From Doryteuthis pealeii (Eukaryota > Mollusca > Cephalopoda > Myopsida > Loliginidae), in assembly GCA_023376005.1 (NCBI GenBank), contig CM042141.1, forward strand, positions 90,229,671-90,293,670: DNA of 64,000 nucleotides, read 5' to 3'. Made by a program: the position numbers and the translations under genes. Numbering within the stretch: the stretch's first letter is position 1; each line of letters begins with the position of its first letter. Under the pieces are notes generated by a model. The model was given only the letters and a program-made list of their open reading frames with translations, did not search any database and was not told the DNA's origin. Below, one piece after another: positions 52,229-63,834 of this stretch.

Positions 52229-53378
52229 TTACTTGGAAATTATTCAAATAAAACCAACCAGCCAAGAAAGAAAAGCTTATGAAAGACTTCACTGCCAATC
52301 CTAAAATGTTTCACAAACAAATTGCCTGAGTTAGCATTTTTATTTCAGGAAAATTAATCAAATAATAAAAAATAATAAAATGATTCAAAAGCAAGCAAGA
52401 TCCATCTGCTTATAATCTACACCAAAACTACAAAATGTTTTTTTAAAACAAGAAAAGAAAAAAAAAGAAGAAGAAAGAACTCGAGCTATAAGAACATTTT
52501 AGATTTGTAATGGCTGACAGAAAAAGATTTTGCAGAAAGGAAATGAATCACTTCTTTGGAGATCATTGGGGAAAAAAACAAATTGTGAGGATCTAAGAGA
52601 TGAACCACTACCTGATACACCATTCTACGAGGGATACAGTCAAGATATTCTAAACCTCACCAACAGGACATGATATAAGCGGTGAAGCTGATAGCTTTTT
52701 GATTTAGTGCGTCCTGGGACACACATATTTTCTTTGAATGAGTCCCCAGGAAATTTGATGGCTCCAAACTAAAGTTTCTTAATAAATTGTAGAGTTTTTA
52801 TCTATGAACAACTAAAGCTATTTAACTCCTACCTTGTACCACATACCATGTAATTTGTTTCCAAGAAAATATTGAAATGTTCAGTTAGCTTGAAATGGCT
52901 GGGAAGAAAAAAGAAAAACACTGGGATGCATGGAATCGATTTTACTGCACCCTTTTAGCTTTTTTTGCCTCAGGGACGCAGCATCTGTGTATAATATAGA
53001 AAAAAGAGTGAATTAAGGGTGTATGTAGAAAGATTATTTATAAAATGTATATGAAGTTTTTAAGAGGGTTTGGTTTGGTTTCTTTGTATAATACCATATC
53101 AACATTTGTGGGTTATTTAATGTCAAAGGCATCCTTGTAGAAGAACAGTAGTGATACTATTTCATTTAACCTATAGCTGAGAGATATGGGGGTTCAAGAG
53201 CTCTAGAGAGTGTGGCGTACCCCTTCATTGGGTATTCAATTTTTTTTAAAGGGAAAGGGCCCTTGTATTTCATATCCCCCCCCCCATATTTCATTTTTGT
53301 AATAAAAGATGTTTTATTTCTCAATCCCTCATTTTCGTATGATCTCCCAACATATATATGATTCCACTGCTTGTAATA

Positions 53379-53450
<72 letters not shown>

Positions 53451-54250
53451 ACACTAGTAAAAGCATTTTTAATCAGTAAAAAAAAAAACAGTGCTCAATG
53501 TACAAAAATGCAGAGCAACATCACAATATTTTCTTACTATGAAATAGAATAAAATCAATTTAAAAATTCACATTTGAGTTTGTAGCCAATCCTCAGGTGA
53601 GCCAGTATCGACATTTCTCTATACTGCCTCACCTGAGAATCAGCAATGTGAAATTCAAGAGTCGGAAGTTTTATCCTGTTTTTATTCTATCTTATAGATG
53701 AAAATATCATAACATAATATTATATATCTCATACACACACACATATATATATATACATTGACACATACCTAACATATGATCTTAAATGACTTGATGACAA
53801 AAAAATTATAAAAATGTAATTATTCTGATATTCCCTCTTCATATACAAAATGCAATAAGGCAGTGAGGTCTCAAAAATGGGCTCATAAGTTAATAATTTG
53901 GAAGAAAGGAAGAGGGTTCTGGTCCAGAAAAATATGAAATCAGGGCCAGATTTATATGGGGAAAAAGGGGACAATTGCCCCACACACACCAGAGGGGCAC
54001 CCAGACTTCCTTTATAAAACCTATCATCATCATCATCATCATCATGCTGTGCTATTAGCACATCCGTGATAATCTCTCTCCAACCATCTCTATAACTCAT
54101 TGTTCTCAGGAGATCCTCTGCGCAGCATCCGATATCCGCGCAGAGCTGATCAATGTACATCTTTGCTGGACGGCCTAAACTGGCGTGCCCATGTGCTGGC
54201 TTCCACAGGAGGATGTCACTTATGAGTTCATCCTTGCTTCTCCAGCAGTG
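52228..54250. repeat. Segment B'' (copy of B)
   Basis: D MITE 52680-52985, S4 53070-53195, microsatellite 53382-53447, LINE tail 54020-54340 on the minus strand. The LINE tail has real substitutions against B, for example CCGATATCCGCGCAGAGCTG for CCAGTATCCATGCAGAGCTG. Confidence 0.9.
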
Positions 54251-55056
54251 TCCTGCATGTCTTGTTTGTCTTACTTGGATGGTTTGGGTGATATGGGGCA
54301 GGTGACTGTACAGCTGTTTTCTCGTGGGGTGATAAAATTTTATTATTGAAAAAATAATGTTGATTTGCTGCAAGTTGGAAAAAATTATATCATTTTTATC
54401 GTATCCTACAAACTGAAAAATATATTTGAGAAAAATAAAATCAAGCTTTTTCTGCGGAACTTAACTTATAAGTTTTTTTCTTTTTTACTTTACTTCAATT
54501 TTTTTTATTTTTTTTATTTCTCATGTACCTAATTTAATTTCTGTCTTGGGGGCAATTTGAGGAGACCCCTAACCAAAAGTGCCCTAGGACCCCCAAGGTC
54601 TAAATCCGGCTCAGTGTGAAACAGTGTGGAAAACATACTAAGAATTTTTTAAAGTATTATGGAGCCTTTAAGTTTAACAGTTTTGTAATTAATTTAATAC
54701 ATATGTCACTGTAATTAACTTTTTCCTCTCTTTGCAGATCTTAGTTAGCCAGAACTTGAATATCTGGGATCATTTTTTTTATTCTCAACTAATTAGACAT
54801 GTCTAATTTAGTTTACATTTATAAATGCTAAAATAATTCTGTAAATTAAAAATCAGCATCAACTTGATTATATTTTGATGATTAAGATTAAAATTTTAAA
54901 AATAAAAAAAATGACCTTCACTCTTGATGAAAAAAAAAAAAGGTAGGGTAGAGAATTTCAGAAGTGTAAACAAATTCATGCATAATGCTAAGTTTTAAAA
55001 AAGATTTTATCACACATTTTGAACAAATAGAACTTGGTTTTCAACATGGAAGGAGA

Positions 55057-55094
<38 letters not shown>

Positions 55095-55717
55095 GAGAAA
55101 ATATGAGGAGATTATCCGACAGTATGTGGAGAAAGGTAGACAAACACGGGATGTTGTAGAAAAAGGATGTTTATTGTAGGTAGTGATGTTGACGATGCAA
55201 CGTTTCGGTCTGTTAGACCTTCTTCAGGACTTTAGGAATAGAGTTCTTGCTTCAGTGGTGATCATTTTCCTTCTAATGAATTGAGGAGGTCGTGAATAAG
55301 GGCCGGGGGGGGGGCGGTTGATGGTATCAGAAGAGGTTGGAGGTGGACTCTCCCTCTCTCTAAAGGGAGTGTATCATGGTGGACTCCAATAGTGCCACAG
55401 GTGTTAGAGTCCACTATTATGTACACACACAAGGGGATGTGTTTTACCATTTCAATGGTATTATTATTAAAAGAATATATATATTTTACAGATACACCCC
55501 CCCCACACACACACATATATATATATATACATTTGTGAATAAAAAGGCCTTAAATACCATGGGTATCGTGATTATAGACCATTTCCACTCGTGGGTATCT
55601 GGGGCCCATCGAGCTTCATCAGACCACATTTTTATTTTATTCAGGCAGGCAAATGGACAAATTCAGTTTACATTTATACATTTTTCCCCGCCTCCGGGGC
55701 GATATTTGTGTATTTTT

Positions 55718-55760
<43 letters not shown>

Positions 55761-56750
55761 GGGGGGGTATCTGTAAAAATATATATGTAGAAATGTAAAT
55801 AAGAAAAATATTATTCCATAATCTATTACTAGAGTTATTACTTCCCATTTATCAATAAATTCATCATTTGGAATATTTTGTTTTTTATTCTGATTTATAT
55901 TTCTAAATACCACTGGAGTCTTTCCTATATTTTTAGAGACAGAGAGAGATAATATAGTTTACTATATTTATAAGTAAAGAGTGCTCAAACCACTTGCTTT
56001 GAAAATCACATAGGCGAGAAACTGTTAGTTACCAAGTGCTATTGACTTCATGTCTTTGCAACCCTAACTTTATATATATATATATATATATATTATATAG
56101 TGAGAGAGAGAGAGAGGGGGGTTGAAATTGGTTCCTTATAATTAATTACCATAAATGTTCATTGCTTAAGTTACATGAGACTGCATTTAATTACACAGAG
56201 AGGAAGTGAAAGTTCACAAGTCATGTAAAACTCCAATTTTTTTCTTATATATGTGTCATATACTTAAATACAATACCATCCTTATTTTTACTAAATATTT
56301 ATTAATTATATCATAGATTGTATTAATCATATAATTTATATATTACTAAAATTCTCATTATATATAATATATGCAATATTGGGCTGGTTAACTCAGTCGG
56401 TTGAGCATTCACCTAGGAATTGCAAGGTTCCAGGTTCAATACCAGTCTTCACCAACTCAGCAAATGAGTAGCACAGCTTGGGTAATCTGATTTGTGTAGT
56501 AAAACAACTGGGAGCTGACAGTAGATGTGGTGCTCCATCTCAACAAAACAATCTTCCTGGTCCTTGTCTACTGAAGAAGCAAGAACAACTTGCACATGGA
56601 CACATGAGTGTGGGTTGACCAGCAAAAACCTATATCAATCAGTTCTGCATGGATACTGGATGCTGTGCAGAGGACTTCCCAGGAGTGATGGCCAATAGTG
56701 ACAGATGGCATTGGAGAGTCATAGAGATCTGTGATGAGGTCATGGCTTGA
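54250..56750. repeat. Segment C' (copy of C)
   Basis: Repeats C, including the CGTTTCGGTC block, microsatellites, half MITE, S1 head (56384-56570) and LINE fragment (56585-56760). Ends where C is cut by B'. Confidence 0.9.
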
Positions 56751-56975
56751 TGGTGATGATAAGTATTGTCACCATTCTTGTTAGCCATTGAATTCTTTGG
56801 GTTTTATAATCATCCTAATTGATACAAAATGAATACAAGAGAAAACTATTCATTTGATATAATGTACAACTGATAAAGTTATTGGCCAAGATTAGATACA
56901 AGAAAAATGAACATACTCATTCCATTAATTAATGGCAAATCATGACAGGAATTATGATACAAACATGCAAGATAT
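56751..56975. other. No recognisable feature
   Basis: Unassigned AT-rich sequence. Confidence 0.5.
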
Positions 56976-57600
56976 TATTCCTCTGATTTTTTGAAATGAG
57001 GCTTGATAATTTGGATTATTCGGACTATTGTCCTCATCTTTATTGTTATCTACACTATTTCTCTGAATTTTTTAGATGAGGCTTGATTATTTGGATTATT
57101 CGGACTATTGTCCTCATCTTTATTGTTATCTAAACTATTTCTCTGAATTTTTGACATGAGGCTTGATTATTTGTATTATTCGGACTATTGTCCTTATCTT
57201 TATTGTTATCTGCACAATGTTTCAGCCAATGTCCAATTGGATACATGGCATAGTAGATACAGGCGTTGAGTTAATACAGTTCTAAATGACAGTTATCTCT
57301 AGGCTACAGGTTCAATTCTGGTCAAGGGCGACAGTAACATAGATTAATTAACACAGCTTAACACATGTACCCAGTCATGGTTAGCAGAATGAGAACAGTC
57401 TACCCCGTGGATTGAATAAAGGGTTAGGTTGAAAGTTCCGTTAAGGCTCCAGATTACAACAAGAAGGTTCCCGAGTTTGAAGAGAAGGTTCCCAAGTTCA
57501 ACAAGAAATACCTGAAGAAGGCCAGAGGGCACATCGGCCAAAACGTTGTGCAGATAACAATAAAGATGAGGACAATAGTCCAAATAATACAAATGCAAGA
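56976..57600. mobile_element. FB-1 foldback with triplicated left arm end
   Basis: The left terminus GATGAGGCTTGATTATTTGG...CGGACTATTGTCCTCATC occurs three times with a period of about 80 bp (57000, 57078, 57160). Then come a tRNA-like loop (GGATACATGGCATAGTAGAT...TACAGGTTCAATTCTGG) and the right arm, with CACCTGAAGAAGG-type ACCTGAAGAAGGCCAGAGGG, AGATGAGGACAATAGTCC, AATAATACAAAT. An internal 27-bp segment (GAAGGTTCCCGAGTTTGAAG) is duplicated at 57460-57500. Confidence 0.7.
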
Positions 57601-57639
57601 TATTGTATACATATTTTTTGGCATCTTTTTGTCATGTAA

Positions 57640-57760
57640 TGGTATGCAAGCTAGTTTTGCAGATCCATTACTTAATAGCAAGTTTAATCCTCACTAGACG
57701 CTCCATTCTTGCGACCTTGGTTCACATCCTACCCATGGCAAATGGGTTGGGTAAATTTGT
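57640..57760 (+). mobile_element. S3 SINE
   Basis: GTAATGGTATGCAAGCTAGT, AAGTTTAATCCTCACTAGAC, GCGACCTTGGTTCACATCCT, with the tail AAATGGGTTGGGTAAATTT resembling the S2 tail. Confidence 0.7.
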
Positions 57761-58376
57761 ATACAGATTTTGAAAATTAAAATTCAAAAACAAACTTCCA
57801 CGTACCACGTACCAAATTCCAGTTAATCAAAATGTTTCGGGCAAAGCAAATAAAATTTTAATTAGTGTTTGTATTAAAAAAATTTGTTTTGAATAGTTAT
57901 ATAACCTTTTTTTCCCAACACAAACTTTAAAGTATTATATTATAATCGTTTAAAGTCAGAGTTAGGAACAGTTGTGATGATATTTAGAGTGAAAGAATAA
58001 ATAATCTCTGATTTTTTTAATGAAGAATGTGTAACCCTAATCTATGTTTAAATTATAATAGTTCAATGGTCGTAATTAAAATAGGGATGAATAATTTGGA
58101 ACATAAAAAAAACTTACTAAATTTTCAAAGCCCTGGATTCAGAGAATTGATTTTTTTTTTAAAAAGAAAATACTTAAAAATTACTATTTTCAGATTAAAA
58201 TCTGATATAAACTGAGTTATTCAATATGTGTGTTACTAAAAATTACAGAAGAAGAAAAGTTTACAAAAAGTTTGGTGATCGGAAGGAATGAATACAGAAA
58301 AAGCACTTTTGTTTGGAAATTTATATTTCAAATTAAATAAATCAGTCATTCAATTTTTTTTCTGATTGATGACGTT

Positions 58377-58378
<2 letters not shown>
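57761..58378. other. No recognisable feature
   Basis: AT-rich unique-looking sequence. Confidence 0.5.
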
Positions 58379-58432
<54 letters not shown>

Positions 58433-58636
58433 AGATAAAAGGGTATGAAAACACACAATGCTGTTAAAATTAAAATATTTTATATTATATTCATAGCTAA
58501 TATTGAACAATACTTCGATTTATAAAAATCATCATCAGAGCTTGTTTTTAATCCAGACTCATCAAGAGAGAAGCAGAAAATAATTTAAATTCAAACCGGA
58601 AGCATTGTTAAGTCGTAAAACACATGTCTGTGGATG

Positions 58637-58673
<37 letters not shown>

Positions 58674-58718
58674 ATATTAGGTATACCCGAAAATTATATA
58701 TATATATATATATGAATA
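58379..58718. repeat. (TA)n tracts and 'TGTCTGTGGATGACATA' repeat
   Basis: (TA)n 58379-58424 and 58640-58715. 58440-58640 contains CATCATCAGAGCTTGTTTTT and CATGTCTGTGGATGACATAT. The latter is the inverse of the motif at 4665-4685. Confidence 0.75.
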
Positions 58719-59453
58719 TTAGGTATACCCAAAAATTCAGTTGCTTTTCATTTTAAAAAACAAATTAAAATTAATCAAATCGATTATTTAAGGTCAAATT
58801 TTTATCTAAGTTGAAAAGTACTAACAGAATGTGCATCAGTAAAAAAAAGCAAAATAATATTACATATGTAATTTATTTTTAATACATTTAAAACAATTTT
58901 TTCGGTCAATTTCGATCGCATTGGCTGTAAACGCTGTTTAAAGATGGCAGAAAATCCATGTTTACAAAATAAATTTAACATTTTCTCGATTGAAAAATTT
59001 ACCAAAAATTAGGAAATTATTCAATTTTAATGAAATTTTCAGTATTGATTTACCAATGAATGAATTTTATAATGTATCAGTTATTTTATTTCAAAACTTT
59101 AATTAGGTATTTCTGCTATGATAAATTAAAATTAATATATAAAATTCATTTAAAATATGAGCAGCATGATGTTAAGTTTAAAATTTCATATTATTTTTAT
59201 GCTAAAAACATTTTTTTAATAACTACTTTACTTTAGTATCAATCACCAATTCTTTTGGTCGAAAACTGTATGGGAAATTTAGCGCCCCCCCCCCCACACA
59301 CACACACACTTTTAAACGGAAAAAATATTGATGTATACTTTTTTCTTTTATAAGATAATAGCCAATTAAATAATTATTGAAATGAGTAAAAAAAATCTCC
59401 AAATAATTTGTTTTGTAAAAACACGGATTTTTCGACAAATTGGGTGTACCTAA
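58719..59453. mobile_element. H-family TIR transposon (735 bp, non-autonomous)
   Basis: TTAGGTATACCCAAAAATTC at the left and AAATTGGGTGTACCTAA at the right are inverted; flanks are TA-rich. Interior has CATTGGCTGTAAACGCTGTT and a region shared with the foldback at 19432. No transposase ORF. It contains a C-run/(CA)n at 59285-59310. Confidence 0.65.
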
Positions 59454-59740
59454 TATATATATTAAATGTTTATTAGACCAATTTTCCTTAAATTAAATGT
59501 ACTTAACTTATAAAATAAATATAAACTGGATAAACAACGTGACGTGCTTTTATTAAAATAATCAGTTGGTAGAGTTGAAAAGAGAGAAGAAAAAACTTCG
59601 GTTTGGAAAGTTGATATTTTATTTAACTTAGCTTGGCACAGTTTATCACGAAAGCACCCAGAGAGAGGATCGAACTCAGTACAGTACACTGAAAATATGA
59701 ACTTGTTGACTCTGCTCTATAGCAGGCGCAACAGATGTAT
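59454..59740 (-). mobile_element. Diverged tRNA-derived SINE
   Basis: On the minus strand around 59730-59635: GCCTGCTATAGAGCAGAGTC (box-A-like) and ACTGAGTTCGATCCTCTCTC (box B), then GGGTGCTTTCGTG. Not one of S1-S4. A single copy in this window. Confidence 0.5.
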
Positions 59741-61914
59741 GTGTTTTAAACCTAAGGATCTACTTCACTAATACCCAAACAAAACATGGTTTGGGAGGTG
59801 TAAAACAACAACAACAATGACTTGCATTAAAAACAAAAAAGAAAGAACTTAACTTAGCGATCTCTAGGCCTGGGATTAAATTTAATTCAAATCATTTCAA
59901 TCTAAAAGTATAAACTTGAATTTAATAATATTAATCACCATAAAAAAAATTGTCTTTTTTAAATGTCTTGCTTTAGTTTTTTAACCAAAAAGAAACTTTC
60001 TTTTTAATACATAACATAAAGGCCACAGTAAGGTTCAATCTTTAGAAGTATGAGGCACTCATTAATAAATAAATAAATACCCATTTCTTTCTCCCCAGTT
60101 TAACAAACTATTTCCTAAAGTTAATGGGCTTTTTTATTCAATTACTTCCAATCTATTAAATTAATTAAAAAAATATGTACGGTTGACCCGTCTACTAATT
60201 TACTTACTTAATCAACAGGTTGTGAAAATTAGAAAAGAAAAGAAAAAGAAACGCTAAAAAAATCAAATTTTAGGGAGAGAGAATCGAATGTTCAATAATT
60301 TGGGGGTCTTTTTTTTTTTCTTTCTTTTTTTTTGGAGGGGGGGAGGGCAATAAATTTTATTCATAAGTATCAGATTTCTACACTTTAGAAGATAACCTTA
60401 AAAGGAAATTTCACGGTTCAGGGTTTTTTTTAACTTAATATTGCAAATGTCGCATCTCGTCTAAATTTTTTTTTTTTTTTTTTAAATTTCTGACACTGGC
60501 CCTTAAAACAAAAGAAATTTCACAAAGGAATCTTAAAAGAAACACGAAAAAAGAGAAAAGACTAGGAAATAGAAATGGTATTGTTTATTTACAGTAGGTT
60601 TTTATGTGATCAAACCTATACTATACTTAGGTCAGGGTTTTTTTTCTCTGCTAACAGACTAAAGAAAAAGTTATTTTTATAGAGATTCTTCAATTAATTA
60701 TGATTTCGTTTTTCTTCTACTTGCTTTCTATTTTTTTAAATCCCATACTATTTATTTGAAAGTTTCAAACTTACATTCAAAATTAATTTTCAAAAGAACA
60801 AATTGCCATCGATCGATAGTGTGTAACTGTAAACAATAACATTAAAGTTTTTTTCCCCGCATCACTATACTCCGTGAAGATTCAAATATTTATCTAATTA
60901 CTTCAAACAAATAACATACATTTTCGAAGACAGTATTTATTCCCTTTAAACAAACTAAGTTAATTAGAAATAAAGAAAAAGCAATATTCTTTTCTTTTTC
61001 CATCAGAGAAACAGTTTTTAAAATCTTCGTTAAAAAATAAAAATCATACCAAAAATTTCGCAAAAATCTAATTGATTAAAATAAACCCAACGGTAGCACT
61101 AAAGTTTTGTTTTTTTTCTTTAAATCAAATAGATCTTTGTTCATTTTGTACAACAAAAAAAGTAGAAAAGAAGTAACAATCAAAAAGAAAAAAGTCAAAA
61201 TTAATCCTAAACAAATAATAACACTGGGCTAAAGAAAAATAAATAAATAACTGCGCTTTTTTTTTTCTTCTTTTTTTCTTTTACGGTACAACTTCAACAA
61301 CAAAGAAGCCTAACTTGACGAACTTTAAATTTATTTTATTTTAAAATGACTGAAATTAAACAAAACGGAATAATATATTTTTTTTTTACATCTGTGAATG
61401 AGGAAATAAAGGGAAGATAAGACAGATGGCAGCTGGGATAATGGAATGAATGATTCACACCAACAGGTGTCCCCTCTCGCGGGGAACCAATGCGACCAAC
61501 TTCATGATAAATATGGATCTAAATCCTTAAAAGTCCAAGATAATTTTTTGAATTAAATTTCAAAAGAAAATTTAGACACAGACTTACCAATACGACTGAT
61601 TATGTTTCCGGCTAAAGTGGTAAGTGGATTTGAGAGCAGCATCACCAAGGAGAAATTTGTTTTTGAGTTTACTGCCTTTTTTTTTTCTTTTTTCTTTTTA
61701 ATCCCACAGTGACACAATTCTTGGTAATGGAGGGGCAACTCTCACTTCTCAATATTTACAAAAATATGTTATGGGACAAAACGGTGATTATCTCCCTTGG
61801 CAAACTTCCCAAATATTGGTCACATTTTCATGATATAATTTTCAAACTTTCTTTTTTAATTGGCTCTAATGTAAATGTGTGTGTGTAAAATATAAATGCC
61901 ATCATTATATATAC
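59741..61914. other. Long AT-rich stretch; small GC-richer pockets, possible first-exon region
   Basis: No repeat family found over about 2.2 kb. 61435-61520 (GTGTCCCCTCTCGCGGGGAA) and 61585-61745 are less AT-rich. On the minus strand CAGTCGTATTG is followed by the strong donor GTAAGT at 61587. These could be a promoter/first exon, but nothing confirms it. Confidence 0.35.
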
Positions 61915-62749
61915 ATTAGGTACCACCAATTTTCCCTATAAAATTTAACTCCCTATATCTAACACAATGAAACTTGCATAAAGGTTAATATTATCTTTAA
62001 AAAAATTTATGCATTCGAAAGAAGAAACATTAAACAAACTCCTAATGATTTTTTTTTAATTTTCAGCTTCGAAAATAATGAAAATTATGAACGAAAAACA
62101 ATGTTTACATTTTTGCACCGTTAAATCAATTGAAATTTAACGTAGCCAAAATCAAGTTATGACTACCGGCTTTTTAAAAAATTCTATGAAAAATCAATTA
62201 ATGGTCCGATTTTCCCGAAAATTTCGATAATTATTTACCTTTAGATGTAAATATGACTGAAATAGTTTTTTCCTAAAATATATTATGGGAAATATTTTTT
62301 TACGAGGTCTACCTCCCCCCCCCGTATTTTATTTTATGAAATATGAAAAAATAAACCGACAAAAACGATTTTTACTTATTTTCTATAAAGATAAGAGTCT
62401 GAATAATTATATCAGAAGATTTTTATAAGCTTAGATGCGAGAGCTTTTTAGTAAAAGAACCATTAATACAATATTCTGCTAAAAAAAACATCAATAAAGA
62501 AACTGACCGTGTTGTAAAAAACGGACCGTTTTACTTATTTTTCAAGATAACGGTGAGTAATTTTTCCACAATTGGATAATTTGTTCCTTGAATTAACTGT
62601 TTTTCTTTTTAACAACCCTTTATGTTCGTTATTAATTTTTTGCAAGATTTTTTTTTAAGTTAAAAAATATTTGCGTTTCTTACTTCAATATGGCTGAACT
62701 GACCACGTGACCTATTTTGATCACGTGACCTATTTTGGTGGTACCTAAT
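61915..62749. mobile_element. H-family TIR transposon (about 835 bp, non-autonomous)
   Basis: TTAGGTACCACCAA at 61916-61929 and TTGGTGGTACCTAA at 62735-62748 are perfect inverses, with TA at both flanks. Next to the right end is a duplicated TCACGTGACCTATTTTG unit (62702-62737). Its ends are closely related to those of 58719-59453. No ORF. Confidence 0.75.
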
Positions 62750-63280
62750 ATACATTATTGTGGCTTTAACTGCAGATCAATCAGGTCTCCTCAATATTCT
62801 AGTTAGTATTAATTAAGTAAGTATACACAATATTCTAGTTAAAGAAGTCGTCTGAATGATTTCAATTTTTCCACTTACTTAAAATTCTTCAACCCACTTT
62901 AGGACTTTTCCAAACCTGCAAGTAATGATGAGTAGAACTTTTAATTTGCAGCTCCATAATTTATTCCTTTCTGTAGCAAAGTCCAAATATATTTACATTT
63001 TTTTTTTTTTTTTACTTTGTTTAATTTTTGTCTGTGATCTGATGGAACAGTGAGATCTACTCACAGACAAATCTTCTTTTCTTTGTTTACAATGACTACA
63101 TCTGGTTTAGATTGGGAGATTTGCATGAATTTCAAACAGAATTTTAGGCTTATTTTTTTCTTTTTAGTAATTATCTAGAGAGAAAAAAATAACTTGTAAG
63201 TTAAAATAAAGTTCTTTGCTTTGATATAAAAAAATATTTGCTAAAAATATTTTTTGTCTGAATTTCTGAGATGAGGTATT
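62750..63280. other. No recognisable feature
   Basis: AT-rich. TATTCTAGTTA recurs twice near 62790-62840. Confidence 0.5.
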
Positions 63281-63745
63281 ATTATTATTATTCACTCCTT
63301 TTGAGTTTTCACATCAGCGTTAGCTGATGGTCTTTCACTGGAGTCTGAGTGACAGCAAGTCTCCTCAGGTCTCCAGGACTCTTCTAAGTATTCTGGCAGA
63401 TTGCAGCAGTGCAGTATTCTGGATGGTCTCAATCTTTCTTCTGATGTCCAGATTTTCCAATCACTTTGGGACCGTTCCGAGTGCACCAACTACAATTGGT
63501 ATCACTTTAACTTTCCTATTACATAACTTTTTCAGTTCTCTGGCAAGGTCCAGGTATTTGTCCATGTTTTCATTTTCCTTCACCCTGTAATCTGCTGGAA
63601 CTGCAAAATCCACCAGTTGACAAGTTCTTTCTTTTTTGTTAATCAGCACTAGGTCTAGTCTTCTTGCTGGGATAAGGTGATCCGTTTTTATTTCAAAGTC
63701 CCAGAGAATTTAATGCATTTCATTCTCAAGAACAGATTCTGGTTT
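63281..63745 (-). pseudogene. LINE-2 ORF C-terminus with (AAT)n tail
   Basis: The minus-strand reading has LINKKERTCQLVDFAVPADY, ENENMDKYLDLARELKKL and KVKVIPIVVGALGTVPK, then a stop. After a frame change it gives the tail block with IETIQNTALLQSARILRRVL. It ends at an (AAT)n run (63276-63290). This is the conserved C-terminal tail seen after the RT of some animal non-LTR elements. The RT is absent (5' truncation), and a TAA interrupts upstream near 63705. Confidence 0.8.
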
Positions 63746-63800
63746 ATTATTATTATTATTATTATTTATTAATTAATCATTAATTAATATTATTATTATT

Positions 63801-63832
<32 letters not shown>
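63746..63832. repeat. (TTA)n / (AAT)n with palindromic centre
   Basis: TTATTATTATTATTATTATT, then ATTAATTAATCATTAATTAA, then (AAT)n. The run can fold on itself. It is the tail of the next LINE copy and the insertion point of the previous one. Confidence 0.85.

Positions 63833-63834
<2 letters not shown>

Larger units (their letters stand above)
40697..56750. repeat. Large nested duplication A-B-C-B'-A'-B''-C' (period about 9.03 kb)
   Basis: Segment limits by eye: A 40697-43190, B 43190-45220, C 45220-47716, B' 47720-49733, A' 49738-52228, B'' 52228-54250, C' 54250-56740. Markers: the hAT end at 40729 and 49770, the LINE tail at 44992, 49500 and 54020, and the S1 copy at 47360 and 56384. The A/A' and C/C' offsets are 9041 and about 9024. 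Junction C/B' lies inside TTACTTGGAAATT. Junction B'/A' follows CAGCAGTGTCCTG and goes into AAAACTGTATAGATCAA. Confidence 0.9.
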
